Made by a program: the position numbers and the translations under genes
Shown here: positions 50,239 through 59,829 of the stretch, piece after piece
Position numbering within the stretch: position 1 is the stretch's first letter
Layout of the letters: every line of letters begins with the position of its first letter
Assembly (NCBI RefSeq): GCF_051811025.1
Contig: NZ_JBPWQE010000001.1
Coordinates: 1,922,001 to 1,986,000, forward strand
Direction: 5' to 3'
Source: Tardiphaga sp051811025
Lineage (GTDB): Bacteria > Pseudomonadota > Alphaproteobacteria > Rhizobiales > Xanthobacteraceae
DNA: 64,000 bases
Notes under the pieces: model-generated
Seen by the model: only the letters and a program-made list of their open reading frames with translations
The model's database searches: none
What the model was told of the DNA's origin: nothing

Positions 50239-51717
50239 CTAGACGAGCGCGTTGGCCGCGATCAAGCTGCGATAGAACTCCGCGCTGAGCTTCGGCGTTC
50301 GTTTCTGCGTCGCGAAATCGACGTGGTAGAGGCCGAAGCGTTTTTCATAGCCATCCGACCATTCGAAATTATCCATCAGGCTCCAGTGGAAATACCCCCT
50401 TACGGGGATGCCTTCCGACGTCGCGCGCTGCAGATGCGTGAGATAGTTCCTGAGATACATGACGCGGTCGAGATCGTGGATTTTGCCGTCACCGGCCGGC
50501 CGGTCGGCGGCCGATGTGCCGTTCTCGCTGATATAGATCTGCTTGACGTTCCAGACCTTGGCGACATTGCGCGGCGCCCAATACAGCGCTTCAGGCCCAA
50601 TCCGCAGCCAGTCTGAATCCATGCGCGGGAACGAGCTCGGGAACGGCACCAATGCGAAGCCATGCTGATCACCACTCGCGACCACATAGTGTTGCGGCAT
50701 GTAGACGTTGAGGCCGACGAAATCGACGGGCGAGGAGATGGTCTTCAACTCTTCTGCCGTGAAGCTCGGTGCATTCTTGCCCGCATAGGCCAGGAATGCG
50801 TCGGTATATCTGCCTTCGAGGATGACGGTCATGTAGCCGCCATTCATCTCGCGCGTTGCGATTTCAGACGCGCGGATATTGGCCGGTGTTTCGATGGCCG
50901 GGACGCAGGACGCGACATTCTCGGCGAGGCCAACCCTGGTGTCCGTACGCCCATTGGCGCGGATCGCCTGCACGGCCATTCCATGGCCCAGCGCGACGTG
51001 ATGGCGGATCTGATTGAGCTGCGCTTGCGACAGCTTCAGGCCAGGTGCGAGCTCCACCGGCCCGTGGCCATAGCCGAAGTCGACGAAGGTCGCGCATTCG
51101 TTGATCGTGAAAATGTTCTTGACGCGGTCGGTGATACGTTGCGCCACATAAGCCGCATAATCGCCGAACGCCTTCGATGTATCTGATGACGCCCAGCCGC
51201 CGACGCGATCCTGCAGCGGCTGCGGCAGATCCCAGTGATACAGCGTGGCGTATGGTTCGATGCCATTGGCTAATAACTCGTCGATGAGGCGGTTGTAGAA
51301 ATCGAGCCCTTGCGGATTGGGCGTTCCACCGCCGGACGGGAAGACGCGCGACCATGACATGGAGAAGCGATAGGCTTTCGCGCCCAGCGCCTTCATCAGC
51401 TGGACGTCTTCCTTGTAGCGATGGAAATGATCCACTGCGTGGTCGCCGTTGCCACCGCCACGGATCTTTTTTGGCGTGTGCGAATAGCTGTCCCAGATCG
51501 AGGGGCCGCGGCCTTCGGCCGCGACAGCACCCTCAATCTGATAGGCCGACGTTGCGGTGCCCCAGACGAAATCGGCAGGAAAACGCCGGTCGTTGGCAAG
51601 CGTTGCCGGTGTGGTCGGGACTGTTTGAGCCTCGGCCTTCGCAGTCGGGACGGCCAGGCCGGCGGCGAGCGTGCCGGCCGCTCCGGCAAAATCGCGGCGC
51701 GTGAAACGATGGGACAC
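50239..51717 (-). CDS. Tat-exported family 1 beta-glycosidase
   Basis: A 492-residue GH1 enzyme. The first 33 residues are a twin-arginine signal (FTRRDFAGAAGTLAAGLAV), unusual for GH1 proteins, most of which are cytoplasmic. The catalytic pair is visible: acid/base Glu in IFTINECATF and nucleophile Glu in IYISENGTSA. The classical T-x-N-E-P is replaced by T-I-N-E-C. Other landmarks are VWGTATSAYQIEGAV and WSLMDNFEWSDGY. The enzyme should cleave beta-glucosides in the periplasm. It is convergent with the phosphoesterase gene. Confidence 0.9.
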   Translation of the reverse strand: MSHRFTRRDFAGAAGTLAAGLAVPTAKAEAQTVPTTPATLANDRRFPADFVWGTATSAYQIEGAVAAEGRGPSIWDSYSHTPKKIRGGGNGDHAVDHFHRYKEDVQLMKALGAKAYRFSMSWSRVFPSGGGTPNPQGLDFYNRLIDELLANGIEPYATLYHWDLPQPLQDRVGGWASSDTSKAFGDYAAYVAQRITDRVKNIFTINECATFVDFGYGHGPVELAPGLKLSQAQLNQIRHHVALGHGMAVQAIRANGRTDTRVGLAENVASCVPAIETPANIRASEIATREMNGGYMTVILEGRYTDAFLAYAGKNAPSFTAEELKTISSPVDFVGLNVYMPQHYVVASGDQHGFALVPFPSSFPRMDSDWLRIGPEALYWAPRNVAKVWNVKQIYISENGTSAADRPAGDGKIHDLDRVMYLRNYLTHLQRATSEGIPVRGYFHWSLMDNFEWSDGYEKRFGLYHVDFATQKRTPKLSAEFYRSLIAANALV

Positions 51718-51747
51718 CAGATCTCCTGCTAGTCCGGGACGCGACGA

Positions 51748-52584
51748 TCAGTCGTCATGCGGCTCATGATAGTTCTCTGCGCCGCCTTTCCAATAGCCTG
51801 ACGCCTTGATCCATGCCTTGGGATGCTGGCGCTCGTCGACGAGAATCCTGCGGAGGCGCTTGGCCACCTCGGATTCTCCGGCGATGAAGGCATAGCCGTC
51901 TCCAACGGGAAGTTTGAGGCTGCGCAAGGCATCCTCCATCAGGGTGGTCGATCCGGCGCTGTGCCGGCCACGATGCAGCCAGTTGATCGTGACGGATGCC
52001 TTCGCTGCGAAGACCTGTTCCTCGGAAGCATCGGCGACTTCCGCGATCACGATGGCCCGTGTGGCAGGGCGCAGTTCTTCAAGTCGGCGGCCGATTGCGG
52101 GCAGGGCGGTTTCGTCGCCGATCAGCAGGTACCAGTCGAAGTCGTCCGGGACGACGAAGGAGCCGCGCGGGCCGCCGATACCGACTTTATCGCCTGGCTT
52201 CGCTTCGGTGGCCCAGGTCGTGGCAGGCCCCGCATCATGAATGGCGAAATCGAGGTCGAGCTCTTTCGCGGCTTCGTCATAGCGCCGCGGCGTGTAGTCC
52301 CGCGCGATTGGCCGCGCGCTCTCATCGACCAGCACGCGGCCTTCGCTGAAGACGGGCATCAGCGGCTCGGCTTCGCCGGGACGCGGGAAGAACACTTTGA
52401 CGTGGTTGTCATAGGACGCGCTAACAAAGCCTTCGAGATCGTCACCGGTGAGGGTGATGCGCTTCATGTGCGGCGTCACCGACGTCACGCGCTTGACGGT
52501 CAGCAGACGGCGCTTCAGCTCGTGACGAACGCGGGCGATGCGATGAAGATCGTTTGAAATCGCTTCTGAAGATGTGTCGGTCAT
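51748..52584 (-). CDS. Siderophore-interacting protein (FAD ferric reductase)
   Basis: A 278-residue flavoprotein of the ViuB/YqjH family. The FAD-binding motif is RDYTPRRYD near residue 94, the NAD(P) pocket has DWYLLIGDETALPAIGRRLE, and the C-terminal helix follows YAFIAGESEVAKRLRR. Such enzymes reduce iron in ferric siderophores in the cytoplasm. The gene stands alone on the minus strand, without siderophore receptor or transport genes nearby. Confidence 0.9.
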   Translation of the reverse strand: MTDTSSEAISNDLHRIARVRHELKRRLLTVKRVTSVTPHMKRITLTGDDLEGFVSASYDNHVKVFFPRPGEAEPLMPVFSEGRVLVDESARPIARDYTPRRYDEAAKELDLDFAIHDAGPATTWATEAKPGDKVGIGGPRGSFVVPDDFDWYLLIGDETALPAIGRRLEELRPATRAIVIAEVADASEEQVFAAKASVTINWLHRGRHSAGSTTLMEDALRSLKLPVGDGYAFIAGESEVAKRLRRILVDERQHPKAWIKASGYWKGGAENYHEPHDD

Positions 52585-52898
52585 GTGGATTCCCGGGGAA
52601 TCCAGATCGGCCTGTTTGACGCGGAGTCGCGCAGGTCGAGCCTGGATCAGGTTCGATCGGCGCGTTGGTTCACGTTAACGCTTACGTGCGGCCTCGCCGA
52701 GACAGCAATCACGGCAGACCTATCGAAACGTCCTTTTACGTGCAAGCCCGGGATTGTCGCACGTGCCGCACGATGGCGTGATGCCGGAAGCCTTCTAAAC
52801 TGGCGGATATCACCGCATGGACATTGCGGCCTTTCCGGGGGAGAACCGTTTCCGGATGTGGCGGCGTGCCCCCGAAATCGTTGGACGAGATAGACCTG

Positions 52899-53720
52899 AT
52901 GAGCACTGAAGCAAAGTTGGCCACGCGCGTGGCCATTGTTGGCCTCGGCCCGATCGGCCGCAAGGTGGCCGAAGCCCTGGATCGCGGTATTGACGGTCTG
53001 GTTCTGGCGGCGGTCGCCGTGCAGAATCCGGAGAAGCATCAGGCGTTCCTGTCTGGTCTCGGCAAGACGCCGCCGGTGCTGCCCATCGCCGGCCTCGCGG
53101 ATGTCGCCGATATCGTGATCGAATGTGCGCCCGCAGCGTTGCTGCCCGAGATCGTCAAGCCGTTCGTCAGCAAGGGCAAGACCGCGATTGTGCTGAGCGC
53201 TGGAGCGCTGTTGTTCAACGATGATCTCTTCGCGCTGGCTAAGGCCAATGGCGGCCAGATCGTGGTGCCGACCGGCGCGTTGATCGGGCTCGACGCTGTG
53301 ACCGCCGCAGCCGAGGGCAAGATCTCGTCGGTGAAGATGGTGACGCGCAAGCCGGTGAAAGGTCTCGCCGGCGCGCCCTATATCGTCGAGAACAAGATCG
53401 ACATCGAGAGCATCACCGAACCGATGAAGATTTTCGAGGGCACGGCGCGCGAAGCCGCCAAGGGCTTTCCCGCCAATCTCAACGTTGCCGTAGCGCTGTC
53501 GCTTGCAGGCGCGGGCCCCGACGCTACAACGCTGGAAATCTGGGCAGACCCGGCGCTGACGCGCAACGTCCATCGCGTCGAGGTGGATTCGGATTCCGCA
53601 CGGTTCTCGATGCAGATCGAGAATATCCCGTCGGAGAACCCAAAGACTGGACGCATTACAGCGCTGTCGGTGATTGCCTATCTGCGTAAGCAGCGCGCGG
53701 CGCTACGCGTCGGGACGTAA
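52899..53720 (+). CDS. L-aspartate dehydrogenase-like NAD(P)-binding protein
   Basis: A 273-residue DUF108/AspDH-type enzyme. An N-terminal Rossmann motif VAIVGLGPIGRKVAEAL is followed by IVIECAPAALLPEIV, TAIVLSAGALLF and VPTGALIGLDAVTAA. The C-terminal domain carries FPANLNVAVALSLAGAGPDAT. Aspartate dehydrogenases can feed NAD synthesis or use alternative amino acids; substrate not shown. The ATG at 52899 has CGAGATAGACC upstream. Confidence 0.82.
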   Translation: MSTEAKLATRVAIVGLGPIGRKVAEALDRGIDGLVLAAVAVQNPEKHQAFLSGLGKTPPVLPIAGLADVADIVIECAPAALLPEIVKPFVSKGKTAIVLSAGALLFNDDLFALAKANGGQIVVPTGALIGLDAVTAAAEGKISSVKMVTRKPVKGLAGAPYIVENKIDIESITEPMKIFEGTAREAAKGFPANLNVAVALSLAGAGPDATTLEIWADPALTRNVHRVEVDSDSARFSMQIENIPSENPKTGRITALSVIAYLRKQRAALRVGT

Positions 53721-53723
53721 GGT

Positions 53724-54536
53724 CTATTTGCCGCTTTCGACTTGACGCGCAGGGCCTATCTGCTGCGCAGTCTCGATTCCCTGGGTCCGGGCGATCCTGG
53801 CAAGCTCGCAGCCCTCGCAGTAGCGGCGATCCTTGTACTCGATCCAGTTGTGCGCGAACACGCGCTCATTCGGGATGTCGTAGCGGGCCTGCAGCACGCG
53901 GACCAGCACGCGCCATGCCGCGATCTGCGCGTCGGTCGGCGGCTTGCGGACATTGGGGTAGTTGCCGACGAACTCGACCCCGATCGATGAGTCATCGTCG
54001 ATCTGCTGATAGGTCCCGCTGTTGTCGATATACTTGTTGTCGTTGCGGTTGCCGCGGTTGAGATGTTTCGGTACCGCCCATTCGGGCGTCGACCAGTAAA
54101 CCGTGCCGTCGGTCTCGATCCAGATGGCGACGCCACGGCGATCGGGTTTCTGCATCTGCGCGACCGCATTACGCCAGGCGGAGCCGACCGCGCCTTCTGA
54201 CTGATGCACGACGATGTTGCGCCACTCACGGGCGTGGCGGAGATCGGTCCATGGCCTCAGCCAGACCATGTTGAGGCCGGGAATGTCGGGGGTGCCGCGG
54301 GAGCGGGCGACGATCTCGAAGCTTGACGGCGTTGACGATGCAGACTCCGCAGGCGCCGATGGGCGAGAGATTGCCGGCACAATAGCTGGCAGAGCAATGA
54401 TCGGACCTTCGGTCGTTGAAGGATCGATCTTCCAAATTTCGTTGGGTGAAGGCGTTTCCCGGGGAGGTGTCTGGGCGACCGCGGGCGAACCGACGGTGAT
54501 CAATAGCAAAATAGCCCAAACGATGCGGTGGTTCAT
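53724..54536 (-). CDS. Exported N-acetylmuramoyl-L-alanine amidase-like protein
   Basis: A 270-residue protein with a signal peptide, a Pro/Ser-rich linker (residues 25-75) and an amidase_2/PGRP domain. NIVVHQSEG carries the first zinc His, SIGVEFVGNY the central strand, and RVFAHNWIEYKDRRYCEGCEL the second His and the Cys. It should cut the peptide from the glycan in the periplasm. It is convergent with the aspartate-dehydrogenase-like gene. Confidence 0.78.
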   Translation of the reverse strand: MNHRIVWAILLLITVGSPAVAQTPPRETPSPNEIWKIDPSTTEGPIIALPAIVPAISRPSAPAESASSTPSSFEIVARSRGTPDIPGLNMVWLRPWTDLRHAREWRNIVVHQSEGAVGSAWRNAVAQMQKPDRRGVAIWIETDGTVYWSTPEWAVPKHLNRGNRNDNKYIDNSGTYQQIDDDSSIGVEFVGNYPNVRKPPTDAQIAAWRVLVRVLQARYDIPNERVFAHNWIEYKDRRYCEGCELARIARTQGIETAQQIGPARQVESGK

Positions 54537-54654
54537 GCCCCTCAATCCGAAAGCGCAGCCCGCGCTTTCGGAAATCGTAACTCAGGCGCTTGCGGAGTCA
54601 AACGCCTGAGTAGGTATCCTTATGCTCCGATACAACCAGTACGGGCGGGTCGGC

Positions 54655-55470
54655 TCAGTTGAAATAGTCCGGCAGAACGAAGCCGGCATAGAACTTGTCG
54701 CTCCGGATCGCATTCTTGAACGTGTCCGATTGATAGGCGGCAACGATGTCCTTTGCCCACGGCGCCTCGGTATTGCCCCGGCGGACGGCCACGACATTGG
54801 TGTAGGGCTTGGTCATCTTTTCCAGAGCGAAGGCCTCGGTCAGCTTCAGCCCGCTATAGATCGCGAAATTGCCCTGCACGGCCGCGAAGTCGGCATCGCC
54901 AAGGGCGCGTGGCGCCTGTGCGTTTTCCAGCGGCACGATCTTGATGCCCTTTGGATTCTTGATCACGTCGAGCTCGGTGACATCGACGGGGTTATTGTCC
55001 TTGATCTCGATCCAGCCGAGGTCGCGCAGGATCCACAGCGCGCGCTGCAGGTTCACGGGATCATTGGGCACCACCACGGTCGCGCCGGCCTTCACCGCTT
55101 CGGATGTCTTGTGCTTGGTCGAATAGAGACCCATCGGCGGCGTCGGCACCGTAATGATGCCGGTGAGATCGGTCTTCTGCCGCTGGTTATAGCTATCGAG
55201 GAACACCGTGTGCTGCATCACATTGGCGTCGATATCGTTCTTGAACACCGCGGTGTTGGCTTCCAGGCCGGTCGAGAACTCGTAATATTTGACGGTGTAG
55301 CCCTTCTTCTTCAGTTCGGGTTCGACGCCCTTCTTGAAGCCGTCGATATAGGGGCCCGGCACGAAGCCGACTTTCAGTTCGGGTTTGGTGGCGGACTGTG
55401 CATCGGCATGCTCACCAAAGGAGACGAGTGCGAGCATCGTGGCGGCGATGACGGAGAGGGCGGTCTTCAT
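54655..55470 (-). CDS. NlpA/MetQ-family binding protein, second copy
   Basis: A 271-residue periplasmic binding protein with a signal peptide ending ADAQS. It shows the NlpA features KVGFVPGPYIDGFKKG and YYEFSTGLEANTAV, with NDPVNLQRALWIL. It is a paralogue of the MetQ encoded at 59830-60624. It lies on the minus strand next to an SsuA-like gene and has no permease or ATPase of its own, so it probably uses the MetN-MetI complex encoded 3 kb away. Confidence 0.87.
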   Translation of the reverse strand: MKTALSVIAATMLALVSFGEHADAQSATKPELKVGFVPGPYIDGFKKGVEPELKKKGYTVKYYEFSTGLEANTAVFKNDIDANVMQHTVFLDSYNQRQKTDLTGIITVPTPPMGLYSTKHKTSEAVKAGATVVVPNDPVNLQRALWILRDLGWIEIKDNNPVDVTELDVIKNPKGIKIVPLENAQAPRALGDADFAAVQGNFAIYSGLKLTEAFALEKMTKPYTNVVAVRRGNTEAPWAKDIVAAYQSDTFKNAIRSDKFYAGFVLPDYFN

Positions 55471-55503
55471 TATCGTTGTCTTTCAGGGAATGTCAGAATG
55501 GGA

Positions 55504-56496
55504 TTACTTCGGCGCCCAGATCTTCACGTCGCTGGCATCGACCTTCACGGGGATCAGCTTTTCGTTGAAGAACGCGTCGGCGATGATCTGCTGCTCGGAC
55601 AGGCCGGCTTTGGTCACGGCGCCGACCTTGTAGGAGCGGTGGCTGTTGGCTTCCTCGACGGTGGCCGCATCGATGCCCCATAGGCCAGAAAGAAGTTTCG
55701 CGGCATCCTTCGGCTGCGCCTTCACCCATTTGCCGGTTTCGTCGAGCTTCTTGAAAATGACGTTCAGCACGTCACCGCGCTTGTCCGCGTAGGCGGCCGA
55801 CGACAGATAGTAGCGCTTGTAGCTGGCGAGGCCGTTGCTGCCATCTGCGAGCACGCGCGCGTTGGACTGACGCTGCGCGCTGGTGAGGAACGGATCCCAT
55901 GCCACCCAGGCATCGACATTGCCGCCGACGAAAGCAATGCGGCCGTCGGCCGGCGGCAGATAGGCCGGCTGGATGTCCTTGAAGGTGAGGCCGGCTTTGC
56001 TCAATGCGGCGAGCAGCAGGAAGTGGCTGCCGGCGCCTTTGGTGACCGCAACCTTCTTGCCCTTGAGATCGGCGATCGTCTTGAGCGGCGACTCCGCGGG
56101 AACCACGATCGCCTGTGCGGCAGGCGAGGCGGCTTCCTCGGCGATGTAAGCGAGCTTGGCGCCGGCCGCCTGCGCGAACAGCGGCACGGTGTCGGCGACA
56201 TCGGCGCCGAAGTCGACATTGTTGGTGTTGATGGCCTCCAGCAGCGGCAGGCCGCTGGTGAATTCATGCCACGAGATCTTCACGCCGAGCGGCGCGAGCG
56301 CCTTCTCCAATTCGCCATTTGTCTTCAGCACGGCGATCAGTGTCGACGATTTCTGATAGCCGATGCGCACCGTGTCCGGTGTCTGTGCGCAGGCAAACGA
56401 TACCGACAGCATGGAGGCCACGGCGGCCAGTTGCAGCGCCCGGGTGCGCCGGAACACGAAGCGTTCGATGAAGCGGGCGATGTGGATCGGAAGCAT
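55504..56496 (-). CDS. SsuA-like sulfonate-binding protein, first copy
   Basis: A 330-residue periplasmic protein from the ATG at 56496. The signal region is followed by DTVRIGYQKSSTLIAVLKTNG, then PLLEAINTNNVDFGADVADTVPLFAQAA and GGNVDAWVAWDPF. These are hallmarks of aliphatic sulfonate/taurine-binding proteins (SsuA/TauA). It is divergent from the second copy, and no ssuB or ssuC genes are in the window. The longer upstream frame is out of keeping with a signal peptide. Confidence 0.88.
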   Translation of the reverse strand: MLPIHIARFIERFVFRRTRALQLAAVASMLSVSFACAQTPDTVRIGYQKSSTLIAVLKTNGELEKALAPLGVKISWHEFTSGLPLLEAINTNNVDFGADVADTVPLFAQAAGAKLAYIAEEAASPAAQAIVVPAESPLKTIADLKGKKVAVTKGAGSHFLLLAALSKAGLTFKDIQPAYLPPADGRIAFVGGNVDAWVAWDPFLTSAQRQSNARVLADGSNGLASYKRYYLSSAAYADKRGDVLNVIFKKLDETGKWVKAQPKDAAKLLSGLWGIDAATVEEANSHRSYKVGAVTKAGLSEQQIIADAFFNEKLIPVKVDASDVKIWAPK

Positions 56497-56835
56497 GTTG
56501 GCACTGCTTTGCTGATGATGTTTCGTGAGCAGCAAAGGTGCGAGAGCGGCTCGTTTCCGTCAATGAAATGGCCAACTGTAGTTACGGGCGCGGCGATGCA
56601 GGCATGCTGCGATGGCCTTGTTGTGCAGCGGAAACGTTCTCTGCATGCCTTCCGGGTGGCTCCGGAAGAGCAGGTTATTTCCCTGCGGCGGAGATGAAGC
56701 TGCTCCCGGAGCTGACCTTCGGATTGCAAAACTTGCAGACTGCCCGCGACCTTTGAAAGCACAATCTTTGCAATCGCGCGTAGCGTTTGACCATCACGCC
56801 CTTGCATCGCCCGGGCGCAAATGGAGCAACAGCGC

Positions 56836-57798
56836 ATGTCCTATTCCCGACGATCTGTGGTCGCAGGTCTCTCCGCAGCACTGTTGCTGTCAGCCGGCTT
56901 GATCGCATCGCCAGCCGCGGCCCAGGAGCTGAAGGAAATCCGCATCGGATTTCAGAAGGCCGGCATCTTCCCGGCGGTGAAGCAGCGCGCGACGCTGGAG
57001 AAGGTGTTCAAGGAAAAGGGCATCAGCGTTCGCTGGGTCGAATTCCAGTTCGGGCCGCCGATCCTCGAAGCGATCAATACCGGCAATGTTGACTTCGGCT
57101 ATGCCGGCGACGCGCCGCCGATCTTCGCGCAGGCTGCGCGTGCCAATCTCGTCTATATCGCCGCCATTCCGTCGCGCGGCTACAATCAGGGCATCGTCGT
57201 TCCCGAAAACTCACCGATCAAGACGCTCGCGGATCTCAAAGGCAAGAAGGTTGGATTCGGCAAGGGATCGAGCGCGCATAACACCATCATCGCCGCACTG
57301 GAGAAGGCCGGACTGACCTATGCGGATATCACGCCGGTCTATCTCGGCCCCGCCGACGCCGTGGCTGCCTTTGCCAGCGGCAATATCGACGCGTGGTCGA
57401 TCTGGGATCCGTATCTGGCGCTCGCCGAGGGCAAGCAGGCGCGGGTGGTATCCTTCTCCAAGGACGTGCAGGATTCCATTTCGTTCTTCCTCGCCAACAA
57501 GGATTTCACCACCAGGCATCCGGACATCGTCGCGCTGTTCAACAAGACCTTTGCCGATGAAGGAAAGTGGGCCGAAGCCAATCGTGCCGAAGTCGCGACG
57601 CGCCTGCAGGAGGCGACCGGTGTCGACAGGGCCGCCACCACGCGCGCCGTCGAGCGGTCGAACTACACGGTGGTGCCGATCAACGACCGGATCATCGCCA
57701 CCCAGCAGGAAACGGCGGATCGCTTCCACAAGCTCGGCCTGATCCCCAAGGCGATCAATGTGAAGGACATCGTCTGGACCTGGACCCCGGGCTCCTGA
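56836..57798 (+). CDS. SsuA-like sulfonate-binding protein, second copy
   Basis: A 320-residue periplasmic protein with a signal peptide that carries Arg-Arg (SRRSVVAGLSAALLLSAG). Landmarks are KEIRIGFQKAGIFPAVKQR, EAINTGNVDFGYAGDAPPIFAQAA and ASGNIDAWSIWDPYLAL. It is closely related to the divergent first copy. A strong terminator follows. Its ABC partner proteins must be elsewhere or shared. Confidence 0.9.
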   Translation: MSYSRRSVVAGLSAALLLSAGLIASPAAAQELKEIRIGFQKAGIFPAVKQRATLEKVFKEKGISVRWVEFQFGPPILEAINTGNVDFGYAGDAPPIFAQAARANLVYIAAIPSRGYNQGIVVPENSPIKTLADLKGKKVGFGKGSSAHNTIIAALEKAGLTYADITPVYLGPADAVAAFASGNIDAWSIWDPYLALAEGKQARVVSFSKDVQDSISFFLANKDFTTRHPDIVALFNKTFADEGKWAEANRAEVATRLQEATGVDRAATTRAVERSNYTVVPINDRIIATQQETADRFHKLGLIPKAINVKDIVWTWTPGS

Positions 57799-57812
57799 TC
57801 TCCCGAAAACTC

Positions 57813-57860
57813 GCCGGGAGACGATTAGCGCTGTCACCAGCCGTCTCCCGGCACTCTTTT
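57813..57860 (+). terminator. Rho-independent terminator after the SsuA-like gene
   Basis: A perfect 11-base stem, GCCGGGAGACG and CGTCTCCCGGC, with an 18-base loop, is followed by ACTCTTTT. It separates the SsuA-like gene from metN. Confidence 0.82.
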
Positions 57861-58005
57861 ACTCCCGCAGGCCATTGAAACCGCTGGATTTTCCTCATTT
57901 GTGCAGTGCGGTTGAAATGTTGCCCGAAATCAGTAGGTTGCCACCACGGCGCCCGCGATACGCAGGCCGGCCCCGTGCTTCACAACTGCGCAGAAACGTC
58001 ATTCA

Positions 58006-59127
58006 ATGAACGCTCCCCTGTCCAAGCCGACCGGAGCGCCCGTGCCAATTCTTGATCCGCAAGATTCTGGCGAACGAGGGCGTGCCATCATCTCCTTCGA
58101 TGGCGTCAGCAAGATCTTCCCGTCGCGGAAGGATTCCGCCGAGGTGAAGGCAGTCGACAATATCGACCTCGTGGTGCCCGAAGGCGCCATTGTCGGCGTG
58201 ATCGGCAAGAGCGGCGCCGGCAAGTCGACGCTGATCCGCCTGATCAACGGACTCGAACAGCCGACCCACGGCAAGGTCACGGTCGACGGCCTCGATATCG
58301 GATCGCTGGACGAGAAGGCGCTGCGTCAGGCGCGCCGCTCCATCGGCATGATCTTCCAGCACTTCAACCTGCTGTCGTCGCGCACCGCGTTTGACAATAT
58401 CGCGCTGCCGCTGGAGATCGCCGGCACGCCGCGGAAAGACATCAAGGGCATCGTCGAGCCGTTGCTCGACATGGTCGGCCTTGCCGACAAACGCGACCGC
58501 TATCCGGCTGAACTCTCCGGAGGCCAGAAGCAGCGCGTCGGCATCGCGCGTGCGCTCGCCACCAAGCCGAAGGTGCTGCTGTCGGACGAGGCGACCTCGG
58601 CGCTCGATCCCGAAACCACCGCGCAGATCATCGCGCTGCTCAAGCAGATCAATGCCGATCTCAACCTGACCATTCTCTTCATCACCCATGAAATGTCCGT
58701 GGTGAAGAAGCTGGCGCAGCGCGTCGCTGTCATGGAAGGCGGCCAGATCATCGAGCAGGGCTCGACCTACGAGATCTTCTCCAAGCCGACCCACGCCACG
58801 ACCAAGCGTTTCGTCGGCGAGGTTACCGGCGGCAATGTGCCGGAATGGTTGCAAAGCAAGTTGCTGGCGGACTATGCGCCCGGCCGTCAGGCCGTGATCC
58901 GCATCGCCTTCACCGGCGCCGATGCCGATGAGCCCGTGCTGTCGCGGCTGACGCGCGCTTACGGCGTCGATTTCAACATCATGCATGGCCAGATCGAATA
59001 TGTCGCCGATCATCCGTTCGGCACGCTGATCGCCTCCGTCGCGGCCGAGCCGGAGCTGCAGGCGAGACTGATCGCCGATCTCACCGCGACCCGCAACACC
59101 GTGGAGCATCTCGGCTATGTCGCCTGA
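58006..59127 (+). CDS. metN: MetN, methionine/organosulfur ABC transporter ATPase
   Basis: A 373-residue ATPase. Walker A GKSGAGKST near residue 69, signature LSGGQKQRVGIARAL near 172, Walker B VLLSDEATSALDPETT and switch His FITHEMSVVK are present. A C-terminal NIL regulatory domain (about 290-370, VIRIAFTGADADEPVLSRL) identifies it as MetN. The four-residue overlap with metI suggests one operon metN-metI-metQ. No SAM riboswitch was found in the 200 bases before it. Confidence 0.93.
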   Translation: MNAPLSKPTGAPVPILDPQDSGERGRAIISFDGVSKIFPSRKDSAEVKAVDNIDLVVPEGAIVGVIGKSGAGKSTLIRLINGLEQPTHGKVTVDGLDIGSLDEKALRQARRSIGMIFQHFNLLSSRTAFDNIALPLEIAGTPRKDIKGIVEPLLDMVGLADKRDRYPAELSGGQKQRVGIARALATKPKVLLSDEATSALDPETTAQIIALLKQINADLNLTILFITHEMSVVKKLAQRVAVMEGGQIIEQGSTYEIFSKPTHATTKRFVGEVTGGNVPEWLQSKLLADYAPGRQAVIRIAFTGADADEPVLSRLTRAYGVDFNIMHGQIEYVADHPFGTLIASVAAEPELQARLIADLTATRNTVEHLGYVA

Positions 59128-59782
59128 ACTGATCAACATGATCCTGTGGTCGACGCTGGACACGCTCACCATGGTGGCGCTGGCCGGCATCTTCGGCACG
59201 CTGGCCGGATTGCCGCTCGGCATCTTCCTGGCGACCAGCCGCGCGGGTGAGCTGTTCCCGGCGCCGAACGTCAATCGGCTGCTCGGCCTCGTCGTCAACG
59301 CCACGCGCTCGACGCCCTTCATCATTCTCGTCGTCGCCATCGTGCCGCTGACGCGCCTGATTGCCGGCACCTCGATCGGCACCAGCGCCGCTGTCGTCCC
59401 GCTGACCATCGCCGCGACGCCGTTCATCGCGCGCGTGATCGAAGGCGCTATCCGCGAAGTCGATCAGGGCCTCGTCGAAGCCGCGCGTGCCTTTGGCGCT
59501 AGCCCGCTGCAGATCGTCTGGAAGGTCTTGTTGCCCGAAGCGATGCCGGCGGTGACGCTGGCGCTGACGCTCGCGACCGTGAGCCTGATCGGCTACTCGG
59601 CCATGGTCGGCGCCGTCGGCGGCGGCGGGCTTGGCGATCTCGGCATCCGCTACGGTTATCAGCGCTTCATGCCGGAAGTCATGGCGACGGTCGTCGCCGT
59701 GCTGATCTGTCTCGTGCAGGGCGTGCAGAGCCTTGGCGACTTCATCTCGCGCCGCCTCGACAAGCGCACGCGACACTCTTGA
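59117..59782 (+). CDS. metI: MetI, methionine-type ABC permease
   Basis: A 221-residue inner-membrane permease with five to six helices. The EAA loop reads LVEAARAFGASPLQIVWKVLLPEAMPAV near residue 117. It overlaps metN by 11 bases and is followed by the binding protein after about 50 bases. Confidence 0.93.
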   Translation: MSPELINMILWSTLDTLTMVALAGIFGTLAGLPLGIFLATSRAGELFPAPNVNRLLGLVVNATRSTPFIILVVAIVPLTRLIAGTSIGTSAAVVPLTIAATPFIARVIEGAIREVDQGLVEAARAFGASPLQIVWKVLLPEAMPAVTLALTLATVSLIGYSAMVGAVGGGGLGDLGIRYGYQRFMPEVMATVVAVLICLVQGVQSLGDFISRRLDKRTRHS

Positions 59783-59829
59783 GCGATCTCGCTCGCGTTA
59801 GCGGGCCCGCTCACACTCGTTTACTCACA

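Noticed and set aside
54622..55683. 353-residue plus-strand frame opposite the NlpA-type gene
   Set aside because: Antisense composition; the minus strand shows a proper NlpA-family protein with signal peptide.
57861..58005. Possible SAM-type riboswitch before metN
   Set aside because: I looked for the conserved SAM-II core used in alphaproteobacterial methionine genes and did not find it in the leader.
58003..59427. 474-residue minus-strand frame opposite metN and metI
   Set aside because: Antisense shadow; MetN motifs and NIL domain are on the plus strand.
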